The notes under the pieces were generated by a model. It was given only the letters and a program-made list of their open reading frames with translations, searched no databases and was not told where the DNA came from. A program made the position numbers and the translations under genes. This document shows positions 55,055 to 64,000 of a stretch of 64,000 nucleotides of DNA, piece after piece. The stretch is from Leptospirales bacterium. Lineage in GTDB: Bacteria > Spirochaetota > Leptospiria > Leptospirales > Leptonemataceae. Position 1 is the first letter of the stretch; the number at the start of each line of letters is the position of its first letter. The stretch is from positions 372,001-436,000 of the forward strand of contig JAIBBN010000002.1 of assembly GCA_019694655.1 (NCBI GenBank). Reading direction: 5' to 3'.

Positions 55055-56029
55055 CTACCCCGCTGCAGCAGCGGCGCCCAGTTGCGCTGTGCTGACGGTT
55101 GCGGCGCCCAGCTGCGCCACCACGATACCCGCAGCCAGATTGGAGAGTCGCACCGCCTCCTCGGGGGCAGCGCCCGCCGCCATGGCAAGCGTAAAAACAG
55201 AGATCACCGTATCGCCGGCGCCGGTAACATCAAACACTGAGCGCGCCTGCGTCGGGAAATGGCGCGCCGTGGCGCCCTGCGGACCAAAGAGTGTCATGCC
55301 TTTTTCGCCGCGCGTGATAATCAGCATCTTGCATTGCAGGCGCTCCATGATTTCCCAGCCGCCGGCAACCACGGCCTCGTCCTCCACGAGACTGCGCTTC
55401 AAGTAGCGACCGGCTTCATGATGATTTGGCGTCAACACGCCAACCTGCTGGTAGGAATCGAAATGCGTGACCTGCGGGTCGACAGAAATAAAGCAACCTC
55501 GCCGATTGCCGCACTCCACCGCATACTGAATGATATCCGGGGTTACGACGCCTTTGTCGTAGTCCGAGATAATCATCGCCTGTACCTGCGCCGCCGCCCG
55601 TTCAATAAAGTCCATCAGTTCGCGCCGGGCATGGGCCGAGACCGGGGTCAGACTTTCGCGATCCAGGCGACAAATTTGCTGCTGACCGGCAAGGATGCGC
55701 GTCTTTCGCGTGGTCGGCCGATCGATCGCCTCGACCAGGCCTCCGTCCTCGGCAGACAGACCCTGATCGCTCAACAATCTGCGCAGCGATTGCCCCGCTT
55801 CATCATTCCCGACAATTCCGCATACCAGAGTGCGGGCGCCCAGGGCGCGCAAGTTGCGCACCACATTGCCAGCGCCGCCCGGAACCAGACGCACGCTCTG
55901 CTCCAGCACTACTGGAACAGGGGCCTCCGGTGAGATGCGCTCCACGCTGCCATGCACATATTCATCAAGCATGAAGTCGCCAAGTACCAGCACGCTTTGA
56001 TTGGAAAATCGTTCGAGAATTTGCTGCAC
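55055..56029 (-). CDS. hldE1: D-glycero-beta-D-manno-heptose-7-phosphate kinase
   Basis: PfkB-type kinase equal to the N-terminal half of HldE (RfaE domain I), 324 residues. Segments are VLVLGDFMLDEYVHGSVERI, VVLEQSVRLVPGGAGNVVRN, IISDYDKGVVTPDIIQ and the anion hole/catalytic Asp in VTGAGDTVISVFTLAMAAGA. I chose GTG 56029, which shares its G with the upstream stop (TAGTG); the frame is open further up, but that belongs to the previous gene. Confidence 0.93.
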   Translation of the reverse strand: MQQILERFSNQSVLVLGDFMLDEYVHGSVERISPEAPVPVVLEQSVRLVPGGAGNVVRNLRALGARTLVCGIVGNDEAGQSLRRLLSDQGLSAEDGGLVEAIDRPTTRKTRILAGQQQICRLDRESLTPVSAHARRELMDFIERAAAQVQAMIISDYDKGVVTPDIIQYAVECGNRRGCFISVDPQVTHFDSYQQVGVLTPNHHEAGRYLKRSLVEDEAVVAGGWEIMERLQCKMLIITRGEKGMTLFGPQGATARHFPTQARSVFDVTGAGDTVISVFTLAMAAGAAPEEAVRLSNLAAGIVVAQLGAATVSTAQLGAAAAAG

Positions 56030-56970
56030 TACTGAGCGCTCGCCTTCAGATTCTGCGGATTGACAATGATAACTACGCCACAACGACGCAACGCTGTACG
56101 TCCGCTTTCGTGGCCGAGGATTCGCTCGACATCTTCAGAGTCGAGATATATATCGCTGCGCCCTGGTCCAAGAATTCCTCCGGCAAAGGTATAGAAAGGA
56201 CGCTGGCCCACACGCCGATCTTCTCGCGCCCGATCCACGGAAGAATGATAGGCGGCCAATCCGCGACGTACGGCGCAGGCGCGGCTGACAACCTCCGGCC
56301 CATAGATCAATCGTCCGCGGTCGGTAAAGATGCGCGGCTCCAGGGATGGTTGAAAATCCGGCTCCTCGCTGAGATCGACAATCAGACCGCTGATCGGGTC
56401 GAGCGCATCCACCGGGCCGGCCTGTGGAATTGCTTCGCTGGCGTAGCTGGACCGAGCGAGAACGGAATACAGTCCCTGGGCGCCAAGGAAAGGCAATGTA
56501 AGCGTGACTGTGACCTGACCCTCGCCCGTATTTCGCGAGGCGACTCGAAAGCGATCGCCCAGATTGCCAAGACGCTCGCGCAATTCTCGGTCCTCATGCA
56601 TCCGTTCGCCAAGGGTCCGGCGACCATCGAGTCGCAACGCGGAAAGAGCGCCCATCAATCGCAATGCCGCCTTTTCACGCGCTTCGGAGCGCGCTATCGC
56701 GCGTGCGTCAGTCAAAGAGGACGCGCTCCGTTCGCCGGGCGCCCCATTGGCGCTGATGTGCGGCAGTTCCACGGTGGCGCGGGCGTAGACCGCGCCATTG
56801 CTCCAATCCACGCGAGAATCCGGACCGCTTTGCACCAGACGACGCGGATCGGATTCCGGCCAGACGCCCGAGGCCGGCTGGGCCTGGAGCGCACAGGCGA
56901 TGAAGATGCAGCAACAGGATAGACGACGAAGGCTCACTGCTATACTATCGGAATTCCGGCGGGAAAGCAC
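56029..56970 (-). CDS. LPP20-like exported protein
   Basis: A 313-residue exported protein starting at GTG 56970 (a GTG at 56937 would give a shorter signal peptide). The signal region has CCCIFIACALQAQPASG. The central segment ARAIARSEAREKAALRLMGA resembles the LPP20/FlgT-type domain found in outer-membrane and flagella-associated proteins. The C-terminal half has EPDFQPSLEPRIFTDRGRLI and CGVVIIVNPQ, which I cannot name. It is coupled to hldE1 by a one-base overlap. Its relation to LPS or motility is unknown. Confidence 0.7.
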   Translation of the reverse strand: MLSRRNSDSIAVSLRRLSCCCIFIACALQAQPASGVWPESDPRRLVQSGPDSRVDWSNGAVYARATVELPHISANGAPGERSASSLTDARAIARSEAREKAALRLMGALSALRLDGRRTLGERMHEDRELRERLGNLGDRFRVASRNTGEGQVTVTLTLPFLGAQGLYSVLARSSYASEAIPQAGPVDALDPISGLIVDLSEEPDFQPSLEPRIFTDRGRLIYGPEVVSRACAVRRGLAAYHSSVDRAREDRRVGQRPFYTFAGGILGPGRSDIYLDSEDVERILGHESGRTALRRCGVVIIVNPQNLKASAQ

Positions 56971-56981
56971 CTGCTGGAAGC

Positions 56982-59003
56982 TCAGCCAAACAATTGCTTC
57001 CAGGCGCTCTGGAACTCGGCCAGGCTATGGACCGGGCGTGCGGGCGGCAGGCTCTCCAGCAGCCGGGCCCCGTAGGCGCGTTGACGGAGGCGCGGATCGA
57101 GGATGGCTACTGCGCCGCGATCCTCAATTCGACGCAGCAATCGCCCGAAGCCCTGTTTCAGGCTGAGCGCCGCCTGCGGGATTTGCAATTCATGGAAAGG
57201 ATCTACGCCTTCTTCGCGCAGGCGCTCCATTCTGGCCTGAAGCAGCGGCTCGTCGGGCGGCCGGAATGGAATGCGCATCAGCACCACCAGACGCAGTTGA
57301 TCGCCGGGAATATCGACGCCTTGCCAGAACGTCGCCAGGCCCAGCAGCACGCCGTTAGCCGTCTCACGAAACCGGGCCAGACTGCGCGCGGCGCCAAGCT
57401 CGGTTTGCAGCAGAAGTTCGCGCTCCGGATCCAACTGCCGCAAAAGACGGGCGCCCTGCTCCAGTGCGCGGATCGACGTATACAACAGGAAGGCGCCGCC
57501 GCCTGTCGTCTGCAGCAGCGCATCGCAGATCTTCGCACTGGCCTCCCCGAATTGCTGATCGTCTTGCGGATCGGGCATTCGCTGCGGCAGATAGATTAAA
57601 CAGCGATTGGGAAAATCAAAGGGCGAATCCAGGATCAATTCTCCGCCCGCTCTGCCGCCGCGTTGAATGAGCGCCTCCAGCCCAGATTCACGCCGAAAAA
57701 ATCGAAACGGATCGGCGCCGCTGGCCGCCAGGGTCGCCGAACAAAACACCACGCTGCATTTATCGAGCAGCCGCTCGGCCAGGATTTCGCCGGACTCCAG
57801 AGGCGCCAGGTACATTGTGATGTCGCTACGGTCAGAGTTTATCTCCATCCAGAATGCTTCGTTCTTTCTTGGTCCTCCGCCCAGGGCACCTAACAGTCGC
57901 TCGTAGACTGCCAGTCTGTCGATTTCGGTCTGAATTTCCAAACGCTTCAATTGACGGGCGCCCCGTTCTTCGGCCGGCAATCCTAGCTCCAGTTCCTGCT
58001 CGCGCTCCGTAGATTCCAGCTGGAAGGACAAATCTTTGCGCAGCGCTGCCAATTGTTCGATCAGAGCTACAAGGGAAGGCCATGAAAACGATTGCCTGGG
58101 CCGCAGGCGGGTGGCGCCAGCTCCGGCCATTTCCGATTGCAGTTCACGCAGCAGTGCGTCGAGCGCCTGCAGGGCAACGCCGGCCGAAGGCCCCCGGCGC
58201 AACAATGCATCGTGCATATCTTTGTATCCCGCTTCGGCGGTAAAGGATCGAACAATCGTCTCCGGCAACCGGTGCGCCTCATCCACTACCAGCGCATCAA
58301 ACTCCGGCAGCAATTGACCGCCCACTGCAAGATGTGCGGAAAGCAAACTGTGATTTACAATCAGAAGCCTGGCCTGCCGCCAACGCTCGCGAGCCACAAA
58401 GTAAAAAGATTCCGAATAGTTTGGACAGCGCGAGGCCAGACAATCGTCAGGATTTCGAACGATCTGACGCCAGCTGCGCGCAGCGACGTTGCCATGGTAC
58501 TCCTCCCGAATACCGCTGGCGCTTGCCGAAGCCCAGGCGTTCAAGTCGGCAAGATCGATTCCGGGATCGGCGGCCAGACTCCCATCACGCAGGGCCAGGT
58601 CCAGCTTTCGCTTGCAAACATAGTTCGCGGCGCCCAGGCAAATCTCGGCGCGCAGGCCTCGCCCCAGCAACGATTCCACCGCTGGCAGTTCATTTTTTAG
58701 AATTTGGCTCTGCAGTGAGCGCGTATCAGTAGAGACTACAACGCGCACGTCCTCTCTGGCTGAGAACTGAAGCAGCGGCAGCAGATAGGCCAGGGTCTTA
58801 CCCGAACCGGTTCCAGCTTCAACGAAAAGATGCCCGCCGCGACGTAACGTATCTTGAACTGCCCGCGCCATCTCCCATTGGGCGCGGCGCGGAACAAAAT
58901 CAGGCCAAAGATCCGAAAGCTGACCGCCGGCTTCGGACAGGGCCCGCAGCGGATCTTCCGCAAGACGTTCGTTGCCGGCGTCAGGCTGGTAAATGGCAGA
59001 CAG
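56982..59003 (-). CDS. dinG: DinG-type iron-sulfur helicase, probable CTG start
   Basis: XPD/DinG superfamily 2 helicase of 673 residues from CTG 59003. The N-terminus ILSAIYQPDA and LSDLWPDFVPRRAQWEMARA supplies the Q-motif region. Walker A is EAGTGSGKTLAYLLP, the DEAH box is ALVVDEAHRLPE, and motif VI is LKQGFGRLLRRIEDRGAVAI. The iron-sulfur ligands appear as YVC, DDC and SRC, but the fourth position is Ser (SESFYF). The first ordinary start, ATG 58871, would cut into the Q-motif region and has no spaced ribosome site. CTG 59003 has GGAGGG at 59010-59015, and no ATG/GTG/TTG lies between the upstream stop and 58871. Confidence 0.88.
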   Translation of the reverse strand: MSAIYQPDAGNERLAEDPLRALSEAGGQLSDLWPDFVPRRAQWEMARAVQDTLRRGGHLFVEAGTGSGKTLAYLLPLLQFSAREDVRVVVSTDTRSLQSQILKNELPAVESLLGRGLRAEICLGAANYVCKRKLDLALRDGSLAADPGIDLADLNAWASASASGIREEYHGNVAARSWRQIVRNPDDCLASRCPNYSESFYFVARERWRQARLLIVNHSLLSAHLAVGGQLLPEFDALVVDEAHRLPETIVRSFTAEAGYKDMHDALLRRGPSAGVALQALDALLRELQSEMAGAGATRLRPRQSFSWPSLVALIEQLAALRKDLSFQLESTEREQELELGLPAEERGARQLKRLEIQTEIDRLAVYERLLGALGGGPRKNEAFWMEINSDRSDITMYLAPLESGEILAERLLDKCSVVFCSATLAASGADPFRFFRRESGLEALIQRGGRAGGELILDSPFDFPNRCLIYLPQRMPDPQDDQQFGEASAKICDALLQTTGGGAFLLYTSIRALEQGARLLRQLDPERELLLQTELGAARSLARFRETANGVLLGLATFWQGVDIPGDQLRLVVLMRIPFRPPDEPLLQARMERLREEGVDPFHELQIPQAALSLKQGFGRLLRRIEDRGAVAILDPRLRQRAYGARLLESLPPARPVHSLAEFQSAWKQLFG

Positions 59004-59202
59004 GATGCGCCCTCCGCTGCAGTCCCACTGGCAGGATCGGGCTGCGCGCTGGAGGCCAGGCTATGGAAGGGCCAGGACGCCGCAAGAGAAGAAACAGGCG
59101 CCGCTACCGTGCGCTGCGGGAAAGAATATTCTCTCGGCGCCCCGGCTGTCGCGGCCGCCCGCCGTCATTGGAAGCTTTTTGAGCAGCGAAGGGCGCCCCT
59201 GG

Positions 59203-59703
59203 CTATAGATCTGCGCGATCGCTTTGTAGCGAAGAGAGTTCGCCTTCGATATCCTTGAGCATGGCGCGAGCCCGCGCAAACTCAGGATCGATCTTTAGTG
59301 CCAGATTCAGGAAGCGTCGGCTTCGCTCCGGACGATTCCAGCGGCGGTAAACAATTGCGAGATTGTACAGCGTCAGGTGACGTCGAGTGCACTCCGGACA
59401 ACGCAAGGCGCGGAGAAACCATTTTACGCTCTCCCGCGCTCGACCGGCTTTTAACAGCAACGCGCCACAATCATTGAAGTGATCGCCATTCTCTGAATTC
59501 AGTCGAATGGCGTTGCGAAAGCAACGAAATGCAGAGTGTTCTTGCTTCAGCACGGAGCCGTAGAGCCAACCGAGGGACGCGTAGGCGCCGCCAGTGGCAT
59601 CGATCTCAATGGATTTGAGCAAGAAGAATTCGGCGGCATCATAGTTGCCGGCCTGGGCCTCGCTAACGCCTTCCTGGTAAAAGGCCCGCGCTTCCGGGAT
59701 CAT
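59203..59703 (-). CDS. Tetratricopeptide repeat protein
   Basis: A 166-residue soluble protein built of about four TPR units (GNYDAAEFFLLKSIEIDATG, AFRCFRNAIRLNSENGDHFN, ESVKWFLRALRCPECTRRHL, RSRRFLNLALKIDPEFARAR). TPRs mediate protein contacts; the partner is unknown. A CPEC pair sits between the third and fourth units. ATG 59703 has GGAGG five bases upstream. It lies between dxs and dinG. The 199 bases between its stop and the dinG start contain no supported gene. Confidence 0.85.
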   Translation of the reverse strand: MIPEARAFYQEGVSEAQAGNYDAAEFFLLKSIEIDATGGAYASLGWLYGSVLKQEHSAFRCFRNAIRLNSENGDHFNDCGALLLKAGRARESVKWFLRALRCPECTRRHLTLYNLAIVYRRWNRPERSRRFLNLALKIDPEFARARAMLKDIEGELSSLQSDRADL

Positions 59704-59745
59704 AGTTCCTCCGCGTCCCGCCGCCGAGCCGCGGCCGCGGACAGA

Positions 59746-61674
59746 TTAAATTTCGGAGGGTTTTGCCAGCGGGGTGTAAACTTTTCCTTCCAGGCCTAGC
59801 GCTTCCGCCACCCGGGCTACAATTCGCTCGGCGGACAGCCCGTAGTCGGCCATGATCTCTTCGCGCCCGCCATGCTCGATGGCGGTTTCGGGGAAGGCAA
59901 AGGTATGCAGGCGTTTAGCAGACAGAACCGGCCCGATCTGATCGCAGACGTAGGATGCAGCGCTGGAATAGATATACGAATCCTCCAGCAGGATAAAATG
60001 ATCGCAAGCCCGGATCTCCGTCTGCAGCGCTTCAACGTCCAGCGGTCGAATCCAGCGCAATCCAACACAGCGCGAAAGCAGCCCGTAACGATTGCGCAAT
60101 TCTCTTTCGACGACCTGGGCCATATCCCACAATACGCCCACCGCTACGATGGCCAGATCGCGCCCGTTTCCGAAAATCTCCGGTCGCAGCGAACGAACAT
60201 CAGGCAAAGTTTCCAGACTGGCCAGGGAGCAGCTGGCCTTGGGAAAGCGCACTGCAATTGGACCTTCTTCATAGCTTTCCATGAAATGAAGGATTGCTTT
60301 GAGTTCTCCGCCTGTCGCTGGCGCGTAGACGCGAACGTTCGGCGTCGAAAGTAAAACGCCAAGATCGTAGAGTCCCTGGTGTGTTTCGCCGTCGGGACCG
60401 ACACAGCCGCCGCGATCAACGATCATGCGCACCGGAAAGTTCATCAGGCCTACGTCCTGAATTAGCTGATCGTAAGCGCGATTCAAGAAGGTAGAGTAAA
60501 TGCAAAGGTATGGTATGACTCCGCCGGACGCCAGACCGCCGGCAAAGCTCATGCTATGCTGTTCGGCGATGCCTACATCGTAAACGCGCTCCGGCATTGC
60601 GTCATACAAAGGACGCAATCCTGACCCTTCGATCATTGCCGGCGTAATAGCGACCACTCGTTCATTCTGGCGAGCCAGTTCAAGCAGAGTCGCGCCAACA
60701 ATTTTACTAAAGTCGATCTGGTCGCTGGCCGCTTTGCTGGCGAAATCGCCATTCTCGCGGTTGAAAGTAGTTACGCTGTGGTAGCGAATCGGATTGGTCT
60801 CTGCCGGCTCATATCCTTTGCCCTTCTGGGTATAGACATGAAGTAACACCGGGCCTTTCAGTTCCAGACTCTTGCGCAGAGTACGAACCAGATCGCGCAC
60901 ATCGTGGCCGTCCACCGGTCCGACATAGCGAACGCCCAGGTCGGCAAAAAATCCGCCGGGCGTCATCAGATCTTTGAACGACTTCTCAAATTTGCGCGAC
61001 ATTGTTCGCAGCGCAGGCCCAATCACCGGCAGCCAGACCAGAAAGGCGTACCACACGCGTTTCCAGAAATTGTAGGCAGGCGACATGATCAATCGATTGA
61101 AATACTGATTGAGTGCACCCACGTTGTGGGAAATGGACATGTCATTGTCATTCAGGATGATCAAGCAATCAGCGCCCGCATGACCGCCATGATTCAGCGC
61201 TTCGAAGGCCATGCCGGATGCAATTGATGCATCGCCGATCACGCAGGCGCACTTATGCTTCAGACCGCGCACATCGCGAGCGATCGCCTCGCCAAGAACT
61301 TGTGATATAGAGGTTCCGGCGTGCCCGGTATCGTAGAGATCGTAGGGCGATTCGCTGCGCTTTGGGAAGCCGGAAAGGCCGCCCTTGCGCCGGACGCTTT
61401 TGAGGCGCTCGCGCCGTCCAGTCAGGATCTTGTGCGGATAAATCTGGTGACCGACATCCCAGATCAATTTGTCTTCCGGCGTCTGCAATACGTAGTGGAG
61501 AGCGACGGTGAGTTCTACGACTCCCAGATTTGAAGCAAAGTGACCGCCGACCAGGGAAAGCGTATCGATAATATACTCGCGTAGTTCCTGGCAGACCTGC
61601 GGCAACTGCGCTTCCTTGAGCTGCCGCAAGGCAGATGGGTCGTCAATGCTTCGCAGTAGCGCGTAGTCGCTCAT
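59746..61674 (-). CDS. dxs: 1-deoxy-D-xylulose-5-phosphate synthase
   Basis: Thiamine diphosphate enzyme of the MEP isoprenoid pathway, 642 residues. Segments are GGHFASNLGVVELTVALHYV, DVGHQIYPHKILTGRRE, the ThDP motif VIGDASIASGMAFEALNHGG ending in NDNDMSIS, and YDVGIAEQHSMSFAGGLASG. The later segment reads VDRGGCVGPDGETHQGLYDL where DRAGLVGADGPTHQG is common. ATG 61674 is preferred over TTG 61695. It lies 38 bases after the cyclase. Confidence 0.96.
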   Translation of the reverse strand: MSDYALLRSIDDPSALRQLKEAQLPQVCQELREYIIDTLSLVGGHFASNLGVVELTVALHYVLQTPEDKLIWDVGHQIYPHKILTGRRERLKSVRRKGGLSGFPKRSESPYDLYDTGHAGTSISQVLGEAIARDVRGLKHKCACVIGDASIASGMAFEALNHGGHAGADCLIILNDNDMSISHNVGALNQYFNRLIMSPAYNFWKRVWYAFLVWLPVIGPALRTMSRKFEKSFKDLMTPGGFFADLGVRYVGPVDGHDVRDLVRTLRKSLELKGPVLLHVYTQKGKGYEPAETNPIRYHSVTTFNRENGDFASKAASDQIDFSKIVGATLLELARQNERVVAITPAMIEGSGLRPLYDAMPERVYDVGIAEQHSMSFAGGLASGGVIPYLCIYSTFLNRAYDQLIQDVGLMNFPVRMIVDRGGCVGPDGETHQGLYDLGVLLSTPNVRVYAPATGGELKAILHFMESYEEGPIAVRFPKASCSLASLETLPDVRSLRPEIFGNGRDLAIVAVGVLWDMAQVVERELRNRYGLLSRCVGLRWIRPLDVEALQTEIRACDHFILLEDSYIYSSAASYVCDQIGPVLSAKRLHTFAFPETAIEHGGREEIMADYGLSAERIVARVAEALGLEGKVYTPLAKPSEI

Positions 61675-61712
61675 CCCAAACTCAGTTTGCTGCAAACTTC
61701 AAGATAGATAGA

Positions 61713-64000
61713 TCAAGCGCTGGCCCCGACTGCAGTGCGAACGTCAATCAGCCGATCCAGGTCGCTTTCATCTTTCAAACCCATCAGTTCATAGATTCGA
61801 ACCGGCTCATGCTTTCCTTTCACCCGGACTACGTCCAACTCGCGGGCAAACACGCGGTCTTTGACATGAGCGTAGGTAAATTCAGAGATACAGATCTTGA
61901 CGCCGTAGGTTTTGGTAATGCCCTCAAGACGCGACCCGAGATTGATCGTATCGCCCATGGCCGTGTAGTCCATCCGACGGCTGGAACCCATGTTGCCAAC
62001 GACGGCAAAGCCGGTATTGATGCCAATACCAATGTCGATAGAGAAGTTTCCTCGCTCCTTCCAGACCTGCTGCAGCTCTTTCAGTCGCCGCGATTGTGCC
62101 AGCGCTGCCACACAGGCAAAGTATGCGTGCTCATCATTGTGCACGGGGGCGCCCCAGAAGGCCATGATTGCGTCGCCCATGTATTTGTCGATGGTTCCGC
62201 GGTAGTGAATGATTAGCTCCGTCATCTCGGAGAGGTATTCGTTCAGCAACTGAACCAGATCTTCCGGCCCCAGAGCTTCAGAAATGGTCGTAAAGCCGCG
62301 CACGTCAGAGAAGAATACGCTGATCTCCTTCTTTGATCCGCCGAGAGCGATCGCTTCCGGATTGGCGAGAAGCTCGTTTACCACATCCTGAGACACAAAT
62401 TTGGAGAAAGTATTTCTAATGTACTTAACGTTCTCCTCTTCGGCAAAGATTCGAAAGCCGATGAAGGCCACGAGTATTACAATCTGCTCAACAAGAACGG
62501 TCGGCAGGGTGTGAATGTAGCTATATACGCCAAAGGTTAAGAGCACCGTCAGCGCCAGATACAACGCCATAATTCCGATGGAGATCAAGAAGCTCAATCC
62601 GGTGGAGACCCTCGGCTGGAACCAGGCGGCCAACAAGGCAACAGCGACCAGAATCAGCAAATTGACCCAGGGCGGCGCCTGCAGGGCAAAGTCCTGGTTG
62701 AGGATCGTATTGATGGCGTAGGCCTGGTGTTCAATCCCAGCCATATTGCCGTAGGGAGAAAGGTGAATGTCCTTCGCCGTATCAACTCCGGTCGCATAGT
62801 ACATTGCCACCAGAACGATCTTATCTTTCATCGTACTGGCGATATCGGCCACGCTCTTGTCACGAGCAATGTTGAACACATTATTGTAGCGGAAACAGTA
62901 GAGGCCTCCGCGAAAGTTGATGTTCATGAAGCCGTCTTGATCGATAGGAATGCGCAGACTTCGATCAGGCGTTGGAAAGCGCATGATATCGCGATTCACG
63001 ACTTCCAGTCGGACGTTATCAACTTCCTGAAAAGTACGCTCGGGAATATTCTTTATAAGAACATATCCTTTGAGAAAGTCAATTTCAACATCCTTAACAG
63101 GGTCGACGCCGAAGTAGGTGAGCGCAGCGGAGAGCGCAACAGAAGGATAGTAACGGTCATCGACCGATGGATCATAGGCTTCCGGGGATGCGTTTAGCTT
63201 TTCGAGATTGGGCACCCTCAACACCAGGGGCACCCGTCGGTTGATCTTCGTATCCTCGTCTGGAAACACATTGGCATAACCCATCGTGTCCATCTGTTCG
63301 CCGAGCACGGCAATGGGCGGCACCGGCAGCTGCGCTTGAATGCGAGCGATGTCGCCATTGTGCACATTCCGAATTGCAGACTTCTGATCCAGAATTCGCA
63401 GCCGCTCGGAGTAGTTCTGCAATTGTCCAAACTGCTCGGTGGTCGATTCGATCGGGTAGTCGGCAATGACCTTATTGGGCGAATTGTGCATCGCCTCGGC
63501 AAACAGTTCATCTTGCCGGCGAACCACAACACCTGGACGCGGGCTGCAAACCATCAGACTCTCGCAGGCGCCGGCGCCGAAGACGCCCTTGGCATCAAGA
63601 AAGTTAATGTCAAATACCAGGATGTTGTTCTCCGCTTTAGCCATGCGGTTGGTAATGTCGGCGTAAAGCTGCCAGTCCAGCGGCCAGCCGCCGTTGCGTT
63701 CAATATCCTGGGTGGTTACGCCAATGATTCGAATGTCTTCGCGCACCCCCGGCGGAGTCGGAAACTCTTCAAGCACAACCGAATAGGGACGATTTTCGGC
63801 TAGAGCTTGCTGCTCTTCCTGCTTCAAGGCCGCTTCATATCTCGCAATTAGCTCCTGTGTCGGGCAGTAGGGAAGTCCATTCGGCCCGTCTTCCCCCTGG
63901 TAGTTGCGGGTATACTGGTAGAGTAATGCAACAGAAGACTCCTCGAGGTAGCGAAAGACGCCAGCGCGCGCCAGCCCAAGAGCCAGGGCCACAGCGATAA
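61713..64000 (-). CDS. CHASE2-domain class III adenylate cyclase, 5' end cut by window
   Basis: At least 760 residues; the frame runs off the window edge, and the first residues seen (ALALGLARAGVF) look like a membrane helix, so the true start is probably outside. A long extracytoplasmic CHASE2 sensor domain (IRIIGVTTQDIERNGGWPLD, then KIVLVAMYYATGVDTAKDIH) is followed by three membrane helices and a class III cyclase domain. Metal-binding Asp residues are in SVFFSDVRGFTTIS and IDKYMGDAIMAFWGAP; the transition-state Asn and Arg are in DTINLGSRLEG; GIGINTGFAVVGNMG is typical. Likely makes cAMP in response to an unknown signal. Confidence 0.93.
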   Translation of the reverse strand, partial: IAVALALGLARAGVFRYLEESSVALLYQYTRNYQGEDGPNGLPYCPTQELIARYEAALKQEEQQALAENRPYSVVLEEFPTPPGVREDIRIIGVTTQDIERNGGWPLDWQLYADITNRMAKAENNILVFDINFLDAKGVFGAGACESLMVCSPRPGVVVRRQDELFAEAMHNSPNKVIADYPIESTTEQFGQLQNYSERLRILDQKSAIRNVHNGDIARIQAQLPVPPIAVLGEQMDTMGYANVFPDEDTKINRRVPLVLRVPNLEKLNASPEAYDPSVDDRYYPSVALSAALTYFGVDPVKDVEIDFLKGYVLIKNIPERTFQEVDNVRLEVVNRDIMRFPTPDRSLRIPIDQDGFMNINFRGGLYCFRYNNVFNIARDKSVADIASTMKDKIVLVAMYYATGVDTAKDIHLSPYGNMAGIEHQAYAINTILNQDFALQAPPWVNLLILVAVALLAAWFQPRVSTGLSFLISIGIMALYLALTVLLTFGVYSYIHTLPTVLVEQIVILVAFIGFRIFAEEENVKYIRNTFSKFVSQDVVNELLANPEAIALGGSKKEISVFFSDVRGFTTISEALGPEDLVQLLNEYLSEMTELIIHYRGTIDKYMGDAIMAFWGAPVHNDEHAYFACVAALAQSRRLKELQQVWKERGNFSIDIGIGINTGFAVVGNMGSSRRMDYTAMGDTINLGSRLEGITKTYGVKICISEFTYAHVKDRVFARELDVVRVKGKHEPVRIYELMGLKDESDLDRLIDVRTAVGASA

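Overview
The window is dense, GC-rich bacterial chromosome (by eye about 57% GC) with almost no non-coding space. It suggests a Gram-negative spirochaete of the Leptospira/Leptonema/Turneriella type. This is an inference from gene content, not a database match: a complete gspC-to-gspN type II secretion operon, LPS genes (class II kdsA, lptC, lptA, lptB, split heptose kinase/adenylyltransferase), an HPr kinase beside rpoN, a CHASE2 adenylate cyclase, a spirochaete-style lipobox, and the rpsP-khpA-rimM-trmD-rplS order. I saw no rRNA, tRNA, CRISPR, insertion sequence or phage gene, and no gene-free stretch longer than about 200 bases.

Layout. 1-2.0 kb: sucD (cut by the window edge) and sucC. 2.1-4.1 kb, forward strand: a PPP-type phosphatase overlapping a CCA-adding enzyme. 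4.1-23.7 kb, reverse strand: gspC-D-E-F-G-H-I-J-K-L-M-N, then three coupled exported proteins (two are HtrA-like with no recognisable protease triad), smpB, der, plsY and an unknown protein. 23.7-25.5 kb: a LysM/M23 peptidase and a lipoprotein. 25.5-27.1 kb: comM, converging on a 65-residue gene whose leader carries two GGA-loop hairpins resembling CsrA sites. 27.5-36.0 kb, reverse strand: fmt, a PASTA protein, rpe, rpsP-khpA-rimM-trmD-rplS-rnhB, a YlqG/FliK-like protein, flhX, a degenerate HD-GYP protein and yraN. 36.1-41.8 kb: a free-standing LON-domain protein, gcvP and priA. 41.8-52.7 kb, reverse strand: kdsA-lptC-lptA-lptB-rpoN-hpf-hprK-HPr-ntrY-ntrX-UDG homologue-priA. 52.8-64 kb: pyrG, the two heptose enzymes, an LPP20-like exported protein, dinG, a TPR protein, dxs and the cyclase (cut by the window edge).

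How it fits together. Many neighbours overlap as ATGA, so translational coupling is a theme. The LPS block makes Kdo and heptose precursors and builds the Lpt bridge, and runs directly into sigma-54 and a PTS-like regulatory set (HPrK, HPr, NtrYX). The secretion operon continues into periplasmic PDZ proteins that may be accessory to it.

Points of most interest: three genes (gspC, yraN, dinG) whose conserved N-termini are only reachable from a CTG codon placed at a good ribosome site or in a CTGA stop/start overlap; the dual CsrA-like leader at 27.34-27.37 kb; the coupled pseudo-protease pair after gspN; a kinase-less PASTA protein at a PrkC-like locus; a histone-like tail on L19; and family members lacking key residues (UDG homologue, HD-GYP, DinG).
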